DNA from: Erythroxylum novogranatense
Taxonomy: Eukaryota; Streptophyta; Magnoliopsida; Malpighiales; Erythroxylaceae
Reading direction: 5' to 3'
Length of the DNA: 64,000 nt
Assembly: GCA_029891385.1 (NCBI GenBank)
Contig: CM057233.1
Location: 31,974,540 to 32,038,539, forward strand
In this document: positions 36,008-45,922 of the stretch, one piece after another
How positions within the stretch are numbered: position 1 is the stretch's first letter
Layout of the letters: each line of letters begins with the position of its first letter
Position numbers and translations under genes: made by a program
The notes under the pieces: model-generated
Database searches by the model: none
The model's input: the letters and a program-made list of their open reading frames with translations, nothing else
Told to the model about the DNA's origin: nothing

Positions 36008-37781
36008 ATGAAACAAAATTATGCTACATCACGCCTTCTTGGAAACGCAGCTAATGAGTCATCTTATTGTACACAACCACAAAATCAGACACCAGCACCT
36101 TATCAACCTACTCCAACACCAAGAGAAATCACACCTGCATCTTGTGAGCCTACTTCAACACCAAGAGAAGTCACATGTATGCCTATTACTCATTCTAGAG
36201 ATAAATATGAACAAATTATGAATCTGCGCCGCAACATTAGTTCTCCATCCATGTCTCAAGAGAAGCCTCCAGCTTTTGCTTATCAGACACCAGTAAATCA
36301 GACAATTACCCCCACTGTGGGCTCTTCTTCTACAAGCACTGTAGGTTTGATTTTTCTCATTACATTGGTGAAATTTATTAAGTTTAGTTATTTTGCTTAT
36401 CTAACCAATTAAGAGTATGTTATATGTAGGATTACAAATTTTTTCTTTGCTATTTTAGGATCCACGACTGATGCAAGAAAAACAAGGGATGTTACAAAAG
36501 GACACGGATTGGCAAAGATTAACAAGGCGATAGGTAAGAGATTGGAGATAGAGATCTCCCCAACTGAAGAACGACCAACCAACTTCGTACAATCTGCCAA
36601 ATTCTCAAGTAAGATTAGTGTGGTATCCCGAACTATCTTACCTGTAAGAACAAAATTTTCAAAAATTACAACTAAGGAATTGGACATTCCATTTGATAAG
36701 TTAGACGTAAGTATTCTAAACCAATCTAATTTGTATGTGTTTTCCATATGCTTAGAACATCGATCAATAATTTATAATTTTTTACAGCAAAAGTTGGAAG
36801 TCAAGGGAATGAGGACTGACAACGAAGTACATGCTACTGTGAAGAAGTTTCTTGCTTTAAGGTCCAAAGATCAAAGATATAGTTTAAAAAAGCATTTTAA
36901 CATGCATGGAAAGGATGTTAAGCCACATAATATCACAGTGGCAGAGTGGATGGATTTATGCGAATATTGGGAGAAATCAGCTACAAAGGTTAGTTTATTT
37001 GATCACTACGTTTTTTACAACTTATTATATTTTAGTATTTATAAATTACGATTTATAGATGTTATAATACATTTTCTTACGTGTACGATTAAGAAAAAAG
37101 TCAAAAAAACAAAAGTAGCTAAAAGTCAGGTCAAATGTCGACCAAATTTCGGCTCCAAGGCCTTTGTAGCGATACGGCATAAGATTGTGAGTTATTATCT
37201 TTTTAATTATATTTTTCTTTTATTGACATTTCAAATTTTATAATAAATATTACTATTTATATATTTCTATACAATGGAGTGACAGAGACGGAGAAGAGTG
37301 TGACCGAATGAAATTATGGTATCATACTTATTATGATGAAAGAAAAGGTCAATGGACAACTCCCGAATGCAAAGAAAAATGGGTGAGCACATAGTTTATT
37401 TATAAATATTTCTTAAATCACATTGTGTATGTAATAAATTCTTTACTTTTTCAGGACTTAATGTGTCACGAATTGACACATTCAATAGAACAAGGTCATC
37501 CGATGACAGTGGATGAAGTGTACGATAAAGTCCTAGGCACCAGAACAGATTACATTGTTGGCATGGGAATGGGGCCTCGACCACAAGGGAAGACTTCGGT
37601 CAGAAAGAGACTTCGAGACGAATTAGAAGATTCGAAGAAGGTTAATGAGGGCTTACAGTCTAAAGTCGATGAATTGACCAAAAAATTTGAAGAAATGCAG
37701 GATAAATTAACTACCGAAGTCGGACAACAAAAAAAGGTCTCGGAACTTTTATGTTCTACACATAATATTCGCGTAGAATAG
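36008..37781 (+). pseudogene. CACTA tnpA-like transposase gene (plant En/Spm transposase family), multi-exon
   Basis: Predicted exons are 36008-36344 (Pro/Thr-rich), 36459-36706, 36788-36988, 37094-37186, about 37281-37383 and about 37456-37781, with GT-AG introns. The first four exons join in frame. The joint into the fifth is out of phase with the obvious sites, so the copy may be damaged or I may have a site wrong. Readable motifs are SKISVVSRTILPVRTKFSKI, KKFLALRSKDQRYSLKKHF, NITVAEWMDLCEYW, FGSKAFVAIRHKI, WYHTYYDERKGQWTT and a C-terminal predicted coiled coil (RLRDELEDSKKVNEGLQ onward). This is the Transposase_24 (Ptta/En/Spm) pattern: a TNPA-like protein that binds subterminal repeats of CACTA elements. 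No TNPD-like catalytic ORF is seen. Confidence 0.78.
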
Positions 37782-38219
37782 ATAAGTACTCATACTGATA
37801 TATTAGACACTTATGACATATTGTTTATATTAATTACTACATTATGACATGTTTGGGATTTGAAATTATATAATTCATTGTCTACATGTATTAAATTCTT
37901 ATTATACATTATTAATCATTCGCAAATTAATGATGTACTCAACAAATTGATGAATTATTAAATAAAAATTCCATATATAATATTAAATAGTTATTAAATA
38001 AATAAGATTTAATAATTTTTCCAAATATTAATTATTAAATCATAATAATAATGCCATTAAAATTCAATTTTAAAACCATATTCGGATTCAAATAGAATTT
38101 CAAATTTAATTTTAATAATTCTCACAATTATTATTATTTTCGGATGAATCACACAAATTTAATTATATAAAATTGAAAATTTATTGAAATAAATTTATTT
38201 TAATATATTTAAATAAAGA
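37782..38219. other. AT-rich 3' flank of the transposase gene
   Basis: Very AT-rich, with ATTAAATA-type runs. No ORF or repeat terminus is recognised. Probably CACTA internal DNA. Confidence 0.5.
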
Positions 38220-38562
38220 AATTTTCAAACTAATAATCAGCGACGTTTAATCCCAAACGTCGCCGATTGTCAAGCTACAACGACGTCTAATAAACGTTGC
38301 ACAAAGCGTTAAGGTTTCCACGACGGTTAATCTATACATCGCCCATTCCCTTAAGCTTTTATGATGTTTTTCAAAACGTCGAGAAATAGGCTAGGTTTCC
38401 TCGACATTTTTCATAAAACGTCGACGAAACTGTTTTCTTACTCCACCTTCAACGACGTTTGTTGCGACGTTTTAAGAAAAGTCACAAATAACAATCTACA
38501 ACGATTTTTGAACATTTGTGACGTTTTTAAAACGTCGTTGAATGAGCATTTTTCTTGTAGTG
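38220..38562 (-). mobile_element. Right end of a CACTA/En-Spm element: subterminal repeats and terminal inverted repeat
   Basis: The complement of the last bases is CACTACAAGAAAAATGCTC, a classic plant CACTA terminus ending at 38562; TCA follows and may be the 3-bp target duplication. Over about 340 bp inside it, the motif ACGACGTT/AACGTCG recurs in both orientations (for example near 38240, 38262, 38377, 38415, 38453, 38467 and 38532). Such subterminal motifs are TNPA-type binding sites in known elements. It belongs with the transposase gene at 36008-37781. The left terminus was not found. Confidence 0.85.
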
Positions 38563-38826
38563 TCACTAGTTCAATTCAGTTTGAATATGAAAAGAGGATA
38601 TTTCAGCAACAACTCAATAGAGGAACAAAAGCGGTTCCTAACTTCCAGGGGTCTACTTGAATGACATTCTTTGTCAATGTGCTGAAAGTCTTGCAATGGC
38701 ACGTTGGAGATTCGCAAAGAAAGGCCCAATTTAAATGTTCATCAACTATAACCAAAATTTCAATATTAATAAATATAAATTGCTCAAATTGAACAAGTTA
38801 TTCACAGGTTCACGTCTCAAGAGGTT
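38563..38826 (+). other. Flank between the CACTA end and the copia LTR
   Basis: A short open stretch (about 38569-38658) reads EYEKRIFQQQLNRGTK and then a stop. The sequence GAATATGAAAAGAGGA here resembles GAATACGAGAAGAGGA at 35364-35379. This could mean that sequence on both sides of the CACTA is related. No gene can be named. Confidence 0.3.
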
Positions 38827-39010
38827 TGTAGAAATATTAGCTGTAAGTAGTTATATTTGTTACTGTGAATAACTAATTGTGTAATTAGTTATAGAGTTAA
38901 TTTTGTAGTTTGTTATGCCAAGCTGTATATAGGCTGACCATTGTACAGTGAATGATTCATTCAATAAACATCATATTTCGGTCACTTTCCCTTTTGTTAT
39001 TTTCTCAACA
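38827..39010 (+). repeat. 5' LTR of the young copia
   Basis: Starts TGTAGAAATATTAG and ends TTTCTCAACA. It has a TATATAG box at about 38926-38932 and AATAAA at 38963-38968, giving a compact promoter and polyadenylation arrangement. Confidence 0.93.
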
Positions 39011-39022
39011 TGGTATCAGAGA
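39011..39022 (+). promoter_or_regulatory. Primer-binding site of the young copia
   Basis: TGGTATCAGAGA directly after the LTR, matching the initiator-methionine tRNA complement used by most copia elements. Confidence 0.9.
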
Positions 39023-39107
39023 CCTAATTTCAACCCACCTTTTTCGATCCTTTTCATCTCCCTCTCCGATCATCTTTCATTTTTCCCAATCATCGTTCTG
39101 ATTTTTT

Positions 39108-40175
39108 ATGATGGTTACCTCTTCTTCCTCAAATTTTGAAACAGTGACTCAAACTCCCATCACCATTGATTTCTCCAACCCGCTTTTCCTTCATCCATCT
39201 GATGCTCCGAGCACTGTCCTCGTCTCACATCAGCTCACCGGTCCGGAGACTTACTGTCTTTGGAGCCGGTCGATGCAAATCGCTCTTCTCGCCAAAAATA
39301 AACTGGGTTTTGTTGATGGCACCTTCTCTCGATCTGATCTCACATCTACCTACCATGCTCAATGGGATCGTTGCAATGCTTTGGTCTTATCATGGATTAT
39401 TAACACTGTTAGTCCTCAACTATCTGCCGGTATCGTGTTTGCCTCCAACGCTGCTGTTGTCTGGAGCGATTTGAAAGAAAGGTTCGATAAGGTTGATGGC
39501 TCAAGGATTTATCAACTACATCATGATATTGCCTCTCAGATCCAAGGTACCTCGACTGTCTCTGACTATTTTACCAAGCTTCGACTTCTCTGGGATGAGT
39601 ATGATGTGCTCGTTCCACTCTCCTCTTGTAACTGTGAGCAAGCAAAGCAGCACACTCAACATCAAACACAGCAACGCCTGTTTCAATTTCTTATGGGTCT
39701 TAGTGATTCGTTTACTAATGCTCGCAGCCAAGTGCTTCTCATGATTCCCCTTCCTTCTGTTAATCAGGCTTACTCCATGATTTTAAAGGATGAATCTCAA
39801 CGACAGATTGCCACCACTGTGGATCTCCCTTCAGAACCAACAGCACTGTATTCCTATACTTCTAGGAAGAAGAAATATGCTGGCACTTGTTCTCACTGTC
39901 ATTTGCCAGGGCATCATATTTCCTCTTGCTATCGTCTCACAGGTTTTCCAGCAGACTTTAAATTCACCAAAAACAAAAGGGCTGTCGCAAACAATGTTAC
40001 TGTTTCTGATGATCTTGAAGAAGGAGCTTCTTTTCCTATATCTGCTTCTGCTCCAATGCCTCAATCTGTTTCTTCCTCTGTTCAAGCTGCTCCTACCTTC
40101 ACTGCTGAGCAATACCTGCAGATCCTCAATCTTTTGAACAAGGAATCCACTATTATCGCATCGCTCACATGGTAG
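39108..40175 (+). CDS. Copia gag polyprotein segment (355 codons)
   Basis: An open frame from the first ATG after the primer site. The N-terminal part has the usual plant copia gag pattern: LTGPETYCLWSRSMQIALL (about residues 44-62), KLGFVDG, RCNALVLSWIINTVSP, WSDLKERFDKVDGSRIYQLH and LRLLWDEYDVL. A zinc knuckle CSHCHLPGHHISSC of form CX2CX4HX4C lies at about residues 262-275. It packages RNA and assembles the particle. It ends at a TAG (40173-40175). In this family gag and pol normally form one ORF, and protease here continues in another frame, so a frameshift has separated them. Confidence 0.93.
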   Translation: MMVTSSSSNFETVTQTPITIDFSNPLFLHPSDAPSTVLVSHQLTGPETYCLWSRSMQIALLAKNKLGFVDGTFSRSDLTSTYHAQWDRCNALVLSWIINTVSPQLSAGIVFASNAAVVWSDLKERFDKVDGSRIYQLHHDIASQIQGTSTVSDYFTKLRLLWDEYDVLVPLSSCNCEQAKQHTQHQTQQRLFQFLMGLSDSFTNARSQVLLMIPLPSVNQAYSMILKDESQRQIATTVDLPSEPTALYSYTSRKKKYAGTCSHCHLPGHHISSCYRLTGFPADFKFTKNKRAVANNVTVSDDLEEGASFPISASAPMPQSVSSSVQAAPTFTAEQYLQILNLLNKESTIIASLTW

Positions 40176-40194
40176 TAAAATCCTCTATCAAGAC

Positions 40195-41301
40195 CAGCCT
40201 CGGATTCTTGATCTGAGGGCCTCTAACCATATGTCATTTGATTTTCATTGCCTTAATTCTCCTATTGCTTGTTCATCTAACTCATTTGTACATTTGCCTA
40301 CTGGAAAACAAGCCCTCATCACTCACATTGGATCTCATTACCTTTCACCAACTCATAAGATCACTAATGTTCTCTGCATTCCAGAATTTCATTATAATCT
40401 TCTCTCTATTTCGAAACTGACCAAGGATCTTAATTGCACTGTTGTGTTTTATCCTCAATTTTATGTTCTCCAGGACCTTTGCAGTGGAAGGATACTGGGG
40501 ATTGGTAAAGAGAGCAATGGTTTATATCTGCTGCAACCTTGGCCTGGCTCACACTCATCATCATCAACCTCTATGACAACCATCAATCCTTCCTCATATC
40601 ATTCAACACCACCATCAGTTATTCCTTCTTCTTTACAAACCAATGTAGTTTCTTTTCTTTCTATTGATTCAAATGCTTGTTTATGGCATGCCAGACTTGG
40701 CCATACTTCAGTTTCAAAAATGAATAAAATACCTTGTTTGAAATCTGTTTTGCATAGTTCTAATAGCATCTCTACTTGTTCAATTTGTCCATTGGCAAAA
40801 CAGACTCGCTTACCATTTCCTCTTAGTAAATCAAGAGCAACACATTCATTTTCACTCCTACATATAGATCTTTGGGGCGCTTATCGTTTTTCCACTCACA
40901 GTGGTCATAGACATTTCCTCACAATTGTGGATGATAAAACTAGAATGACATGGATTTATCTGTTGCATTTCAAACATGAAGCCTTAACTATCCTCAAGCA
41001 ATTCATAGTCATGGTCAAAACTCAGTTTCAGGGCACTGTTCAAATTATTAGGAGTGACAATGGGAGTGAATTTTTTACTTTAGAAGGGAAACCTTTCTTT
41101 TCTTCATTGGGAATTATTCATCAATCATCTTGTGTCAATACACCACAGCAAAATGGTGTGGCAGAGAGAAAACATCGACATATCCTAGAAATAGCCAGGG
41201 TTTTTAAATTTCATTCAAATGTTCCAGTTAAATTTTGGGGAGAGTGCATCCTTGCTGCCTGCTATATCATGAATAGACTACCTACTCCTGTTCTCAATTA
41301 G
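40195..41301 (+). pseudogene. Copia protease and integrase (broken)
   Basis: The frame in phase with 40231 includes ILDLRASNHMSFD at about 40204, where functional copia proteases have DSGAS; the catalytic triad region is therefore D-L-R and probably dead. Then come VLCIPEFHYNLLSISKL (pre-integrase), WHARLGHTSVSKM and CSICPLAKQ (the HHCC zinc domain), HIDLWGAY, IVDDKTRMTWIYLL, IIRSDNGSEF and NTPQQNGVAERKHRHILE (the DDE core, DD35E arrangement). Integrase inserts the cDNA. An in-frame TAG at 41299-41301 stops the frame; reading continues unshifted at 41302 into RT. Confidence 0.9.
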
Positions 41302-43047
41302 AAAACACCATTTGAAATGCTCTTTCACAAACCACCAAATTTGTCCCACTTAAAAGTGTTTGGGTGCCTGTGTTATGCTACTGTCACAAAATATCAAGAC
41401 AAATTTTCTCCAAAAGCCACACCAGCCATTTTTATGGGTTATTCATTGGTTCAAAAGGGATACATTTTGTTCAATCCTATCACTCATAAATTTTTTGTGA
41501 AACCACATTTCCCTTTCATAATCCACAAAAAAAATCAACCTATGTTTCCTTTGGATGTTAACGCATTTGGTGCAATGCATGATCCTTATTTTTTACAGTT
41601 AACTCCAACACCATCATCCACCATCAAAGATTCAACATCACCATTACCATTCCTATCCTCTCCTCCACCATTACCTTCATCTTCATCATCACCCTCACCT
41701 TCACTATCTTCCACAGAAACACCATCATCTTCATCTATTCCACCTCCTATCCAACCTGACCACGCTGTAAGAAGAAGTACTAGAACGTCACATCAGCCTA
41801 TTTGGATGAAGGACTATGTTACCAATCCTTTCGCATCCTCTTCACTTGCAGTTAAAGGTCAGTATCCATTATCTCAATCCATTTCTTACACACATTTACC
41901 TTTTCCTACGCAATACTTTGCTGCATCCATCTCACAAATATCTGAACCTCAATCCTATACTGAGGCAACTAAGTACAAATGTTGGATAGATGCAATGCAA
42001 CAGGAAATTAATGCTTTAGAATCTAATGCCACATGGAAGGTGGTTTCTTTGCCTCCAGGTAAGCGTCCCATTGGCTGCAAATGGGTATTTCGCATCAAAT
42101 ATAACTCTGATGGCACTATTGAAAGATATAAGGCACGGTTGGTTGCAAAAGGATACAGCCAAAAAGAGGGGGTGGACTACCAGGAAACTTTCTCCCCAGT
42201 TGCCAAACATGTCACTGTTAGAGTTGTTCTTGCTATAGCATCATTAAACAAATGGCCCTTGCTTCAACTTGATGTTTACAATGCCTTTCTTCAAGGTGAT
42301 CTTCATGAAGAAGTTTATATGGAATTACCACAAGGTTTTAGCAGTCGGGGGGAGAATAGAGTATGCAGACTGCTCAAATCCCTTTATGGTTTAAAACAAG
42401 CTTCAAGGCAATGGAACTTGAAGCTCACTGAAGCACTCATCAATTCTGGTTATATTCAGAGTAAGAATGATTATTCTTTATTTACTAAGAAATTTGAAGA
42501 TAAGATTGTGATGCTGTTGATTTATGTTGATGATTTGGTTATTACTGGAAATGATAATAAGTTGATTGATGAACTTAGAAGCATGTTGCATAGTACCTTT
42601 AAGATGAAAGATTTAGGAGATTTAAAGTACTTTCTTGGCATTGAAGTACTTAGATCCAATGAAGGTATTCTATTGTCACAAAGGAAATATGCATTGGAGC
42701 TCATAGCAGATATTGGAATGGAAGATGCTAAACCAATTTCAACTCCTTTGGAGCAAAATTTGAAACTAACAACAGTTGAGTATGACAATGAAGTGCAGAA
42801 AAATGCAGATGATGAATTATTAGCAGATCCAAGTGTCTATCAAAGATTGATTGGAAGATTACTATACTTGACAAACACAAGGCCTGACATAGCCTTTGGA
42901 GTTCACCATCTAAGCCAATTTATGCAGCAACCAAAGAAATCTCATTACACAGCAGCTTTAAGGATTGTTAGATATATTAAGCACAATCCAGGGCAAGGAA
43001 TACTACTGGCATCAGAAGGAGAGCACAGACTTTCAAAGATTTTGTGA
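41302..43047 (+). CDS. Copia integrase end and reverse transcriptase
   Basis: An open frame of about 580 codons directly continuing the integrase frame after the TAG. It begins KTPFEMLFHK and LKVFGCLCYATVTKYQDKF (end of integrase), followed by a Ser/Pro/Thr-rich linker. RT has WKVVSLPPGKRPIGCKWVF, ERYKARLVAKGYSQKEGVDY, QLDVYNAFLQGDL, LKSLYGLKQASRQWN, the catalytic LLIYVDDLVITGND (about 42514-42555) and MKDLGDLKYFLGIEVL. The RNase H connection is RLIGRLLYLTNTRPDIAFGV. The RT catalytic residues are present. It is lost to a frameshift near 43030, shortly before the first RNase H aspartate. Confidence 0.93.
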   Translation, partial: KTPFEMLFHKPPNLSHLKVFGCLCYATVTKYQDKFSPKATPAIFMGYSLVQKGYILFNPITHKFFVKPHFPFIIHKKNQPMFPLDVNAFGAMHDPYFLQLTPTPSSTIKDSTSPLPFLSSPPPLPSSSSSPSPSLSSTETPSSSSIPPPIQPDHAVRRSTRTSHQPIWMKDYVTNPFASSSLAVKGQYPLSQSISYTHLPFPTQYFAASISQISEPQSYTEATKYKCWIDAMQQEINALESNATWKVVSLPPGKRPIGCKWVFRIKYNSDGTIERYKARLVAKGYSQKEGVDYQETFSPVAKHVTVRVVLAIASLNKWPLLQLDVYNAFLQGDLHEEVYMELPQGFSSRGENRVCRLLKSLYGLKQASRQWNLKLTEALINSGYIQSKNDYSLFTKKFEDKIVMLLIYVDDLVITGNDNKLIDELRSMLHSTFKMKDLGDLKYFLGIEVLRSNEGILLSQRKYALELIADIGMEDAKPISTPLEQNLKLTTVEYDNEVQKNADDELLADPSVYQRLIGRLLYLTNTRPDIAFGVHHLSQFMQQPKKSHYTAALRIVRYIKHNPGQGILLASEGEHRLSKIL

Positions 43048-43514
43048 TTCAGATTGGGCATCCTGTTCTATATCAAGAAAAGCTATCACAGGATTTTGTG
43101 TGAAGCTTGGCAAGTCACTAGTTTTCTGGAAATCAAAGAAACAAAGCACAATTTCAAGATCTTCGGCAGAAGCAGAATACAGGAGCATGGCTACAACTGT
43201 TGCAGAATTGATCTGGCTTCTTGGATTGATGGAAGAATTGGGGCACAAGCAACATCAACCAGTTGAGCTTAATTGTGATAATCAAGCAGCAATACAGATA
43301 GCATCTAATCCAGTTTTTCACTTAACGCATAAAGCATATTGAAATAGATTGCCATTTCGTGAGAGAAAAATTGCAGCAAGGATTGATCACTGCTAAACAT
43401 GTTCCAACCAAAGAACAGTTAGCAGATCTCTTCACTAAAGGGCTAAGTATCCATCAGCATCATTTTCTGGTTTCCAAGTTGGGAGTAAAAGATGTCTTTT
43501 ACCCACCAACTTGA
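43025..43514 (+). pseudogene. Copia RNase H (frameshifted)
   Basis: The frame shifts near 43030 and reads FCDSDWASCSISRKAITGF, FWKSKKQSTISRSSAEAEYR and ELNCDNQAAIQIASNP, which are the RNase H active-site blocks. It shifts again near 43325 into KHIEIDCHFVREKLQ and EQLADLFTKGLSIHQ, ending FYPPT at the TGA at about 43512. All catalytic blocks are recognisable but lie in two frames. Confidence 0.9.
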
Positions 43515-43521
43515 GGGGGAG
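43511..43521 (+). promoter_or_regulatory. Polypurine tract of the young copia
   Basis: TTGAGGGGGAG immediately before the 3' LTR. Confidence 0.9.
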
Positions 43522-43705
43522 TGTAGAAATATTAGCTGTAAGTAGTTATATTTGTTACTGTGAATAACTAATTGTGTAATTAGTTATAGAGTTAATTTTG
43601 TAGTTTGTTATGCCAAGATGTATATAGGCTGACCATTGTACAGTGAATGATTCATTCAATAAACATCATATTTCGGTCACTTTCTCTTTTGTTATTTTCT
43701 CATCA
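43522..43705 (+). repeat. 3' LTR of the young copia
   Basis: 184 bp, three differences from the 5' LTR. AATAAA is at 43658-43663. Followed by AGGTC. Confidence 0.93.
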
Positions 43706-43744
43706 AGGTCCTTCAATAATTAAGCAAAGCAAGACACTTACGAG

Positions 43745-43895
43745 ATGGTTAATTAAGTAATTATATTTTAATTAATTATAATGTAATTAATTAATTGATA
43801 ATAATATTTTAATTAATTATAAATTATAATTAATTATAATTAATTAATTAATTATAATATTTTATAATTAATTATATTTTAATTAATTAATTATA
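43745..43895. repeat. AT-only low-complexity tract
   Basis: About 150 bp made of TTAATTA/TTATAAT runs, with almost no G or C. It ends exactly where homology between the two AAA-ATPase loci begins (AATGCTGAC), so it marks a duplication edge or a later insertion. Confidence 0.85.
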
Positions 43896-44032
43896 ATGCT
43901 GACGCGAAGGGCTGTGACGTCTATGGTCAGCTGCCTGTCCTACGTCTTCTAACTTGGGCAATACGATATGTATTTTTCACTTGGAATCGAGAAATTTCGT
44001 GCCTGGTTTCCTTACCTGGTCTCGTGTTTTGA

Positions 44033-44042
44033 TTATTTATAC
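44033..44042 (+). promoter_or_regulatory. Putative TATA box of the AAA-ATPase gene
   Basis: ATTATTTATAC-type box about 140 bases before the ATG at 44179, conserved in the duplicate at 326-335. Transcription would start about 30 bases downstream, leaving a leader of about 110 bases. Confidence 0.55.
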
Positions 44043-44178
44043 CTGCTCTCTCGCACACCCTCCAGTGTTTAAGTTGTACAAATTCCTCTTCCTACAAAAA
44101 TTTCGGCTTTCTTCTGTGTTTCTGAGTAGTTCCCTTCCACTTTCTTCTGAGTGAGAATTGCCCTTGGGAGCCGACAAC

Positions 44179-45672
44179 ATGAAGTCAGGGGAAATGTTTG
44201 CTAATCTGGGATCGATCATTGCTGGCGTCATGTTCATCTGGGCCATGATTCAACAATACTGCCCATACGAACTACGACAGTGCGTTGAAAAATACGGCTC
44301 AAAAGTCTTCACTTTCTTTTATCCGTATCTTCAGATCACCTTCAACGAGTTCACCGGAGAGCGTTTCATGCGCAGCGAAGCTTACTCTACTATAGAAACT
44401 TTCCTTGGCTACAATTCCTCAATGCAAGCCAAGCGACTTAAAGCTTCCGATGCAATAAAGACCAACCAGCCACTTACTCTAAGCATGGACGATTTTGAAG
44501 AGGTTGCTGATGAATTCCAAGGTGTCAAACTACGGTGGGCGTCCGGGAAGCTCTACCCCAAGAGTCAGACAATTTCTTTCTATCCATCCTCAGAAGAGAG
44601 AAGATACTACAAGCTCACTTTCCATAAGAGGCACAGAGATCTCGTAATTGGATCGTATCTGCCCCATGTCCTTAAAGAGGGTAAGGCAATCAAGGTGAAA
44701 AACCGGCAAAGAAAGCTTTACACTAACAGTGGATCAAAATGGAGCTGTGTTGTGTTCCAACATCCTGCAACTTTTGAAACAGTAGCCATGGAACCAAAGA
44801 AGAAGAAGGAAATTGTTGATGATTTGATCACATTTAGCAAATCAGAAGAGTTCTATACCAGAATTGGCAGGGCTTGGAAGAGAGGTTATCTACTTTATGG
44901 TCATCCAGGGACTGGTAAGTCGACAATGATTGCGGCTATGGCCAATTTACTGGACTATGACATTTATGATCTGGAGTTGACTGCTGTTAAGGACAACACC
45001 GAGCTGAGAAAGTTACTAATCGAGACTCAAAGCAAATCGGTGATTGTTATAGAGGACATAGATTGTTCTCTTGATCTAACCGGTCCGAGAAAGAAGAAGG
45101 TGAAAGAGGAAGAGAAAGATGCCACGCCCAAGGACCCAAATCAAAAGCAGCAGAAAGAAGAAGACACAAGCAGTAAAGTGACACTATCAGGACTGTTGAA
45201 TTTCATTGATGGGCTTTGGTCAGCTTGCAGAGAAGAGAGATTAATTGTCTTCACAACCAACTTCAAGGAGAAACTTGATCCTGCTTTGATCAGGAGAGGT
45301 AGGATGGATAAACACATAGAACTTTCTTATTGTAACTTCGAAGCTTTCAAGGTTTTGGCTGACAACTACCTGAAACTCGAATCACATCAATTGTTCACAA
45401 AGATTAGCAAGTTGTTGGGCGAAGTCCAAATGACTCCTGCCGATGTCGCAGAGCATCTGATGCCAAAGACTTTTCCAGGAGATCCCGAGACTTGTCTGGA
45501 GAGTCTTATCAGAGGTCTTGAAATTAAAAAAGAAGAAGAAGAAGAAGCAGCGAAACACAAAGATTCTTCCACCAAAAAAGAACAAGAAGCCCGAGAGAAG
45601 GATTCATCCATAAAAAAGGAAGCAGAACAGAACAAAGAATCACCGGAAAGTGATCAGTTGGGAAACAAGTGA
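44179..45672 (+). CDS. BCS1-like plant AAA-ATPase, 497 aa, intronless
   Basis: This is the only apparently intact host gene in the window. I chose the ATG at 44179; the open frame extends seven codons further up but without an ATG. The domains are as follows. A hydrophobic N-terminal anchor spans residues 9-24. The plant AAA-associated domain covers about 25-125, and a BCS1-type region about 130-225 (including KRHRDLVIGSYLPHVL). The AAA core has Walker A GHPGTGKST (241-249), Walker B VIVIEDID (288-295), sensor TTNF (359-362) and RRGRMD with candidate arginine fingers (372-377). The tail is charged and Lys/Glu-rich (449-497). Members use ATP to remodel proteins at mitochondrial, ER or other membranes, and several respond to stress or pathogens. 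The second Walker A residue is His where the family has Pro; GxxxxGK[ST] is kept. Length and lack of introns fit the family. Confidence 0.93.
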   Translation: MKSGEMFANLGSIIAGVMFIWAMIQQYCPYELRQCVEKYGSKVFTFFYPYLQITFNEFTGERFMRSEAYSTIETFLGYNSSMQAKRLKASDAIKTNQPLTLSMDDFEEVADEFQGVKLRWASGKLYPKSQTISFYPSSEERRYYKLTFHKRHRDLVIGSYLPHVLKEGKAIKVKNRQRKLYTNSGSKWSCVVFQHPATFETVAMEPKKKKEIVDDLITFSKSEEFYTRIGRAWKRGYLLYGHPGTGKSTMIAAMANLLDYDIYDLELTAVKDNTELRKLLIETQSKSVIVIEDIDCSLDLTGPRKKKVKEEEKDATPKDPNQKQQKEEDTSSKVTLSGLLNFIDGLWSACREERLIVFTTNFKEKLDPALIRRGRMDKHIELSYCNFEAFKVLADNYLKLESHQLFTKISKLLGEVQMTPADVAEHLMPKTFPGDPETCLESLIRGLEIKKEEEEEAAKHKDSSTKKEQEAREKDSSIKKEAEQNKESPESDQLGNK

Positions 45673-45922
45673 AGTGAGCAAGTAGACATAGGAATAGAAG
45701 TAAGTGGCAGCAGAAAGAGGTACAATTTGGATTGAATAAGAAAGAAATAAAGTATGAAACCTTATTATGAATCTTAATCCTTTTCTTGTCATATCTCATT
45801 AACTCTTTCCGAAAGTGATTCATCTTAGTCACTGCAGCCTCGTAAGTATCTGACTTTTAATGATATCCACAGAATAGATTAAGAGAATTTTGTAACTCTT
45901 ACATATAGGGCTAAGCAAGAAG
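45673..45922 (+). other. 3' flank of the AAA-ATPase gene
   Basis: Probable 3' UTR; AAATAAAG at about 45746-45753 is a plausible polyadenylation signal. It ends at the copia LTR starting TGTTAG at 45923. No other feature seen. Confidence 0.5.

Larger units (their letters stand above)
38827..43705 (+). mobile_element. Young Ty1/copia retrotransposon, 4.9 kb
   Basis: The two 184-bp LTRs (38827-39010 and 43522-43705) differ at three positions by my count. Flanks are AGGTT and AGGTC, a 5-bp target duplication with one mismatch. Order is LTR, primer site, gag, protease, integrase, RT, RNase H, purine tract, LTR. The polyprotein frame is broken by one shift near 40175, one stop at 41299-41301 and two shifts near 43030 and 43325, so it is inactive as read. 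Small LTRs and total length suggest an Ale- or Ivana-like lineage; this is not certain. Confidence 0.94.

Noticed and set aside
44158..44178. Seven-codon upstream extension of the AAA-ATPase
   Set aside because: It starts at TTG; the first ATG (44179) is conserved in the duplicate and gives a normal N-terminal anchor.
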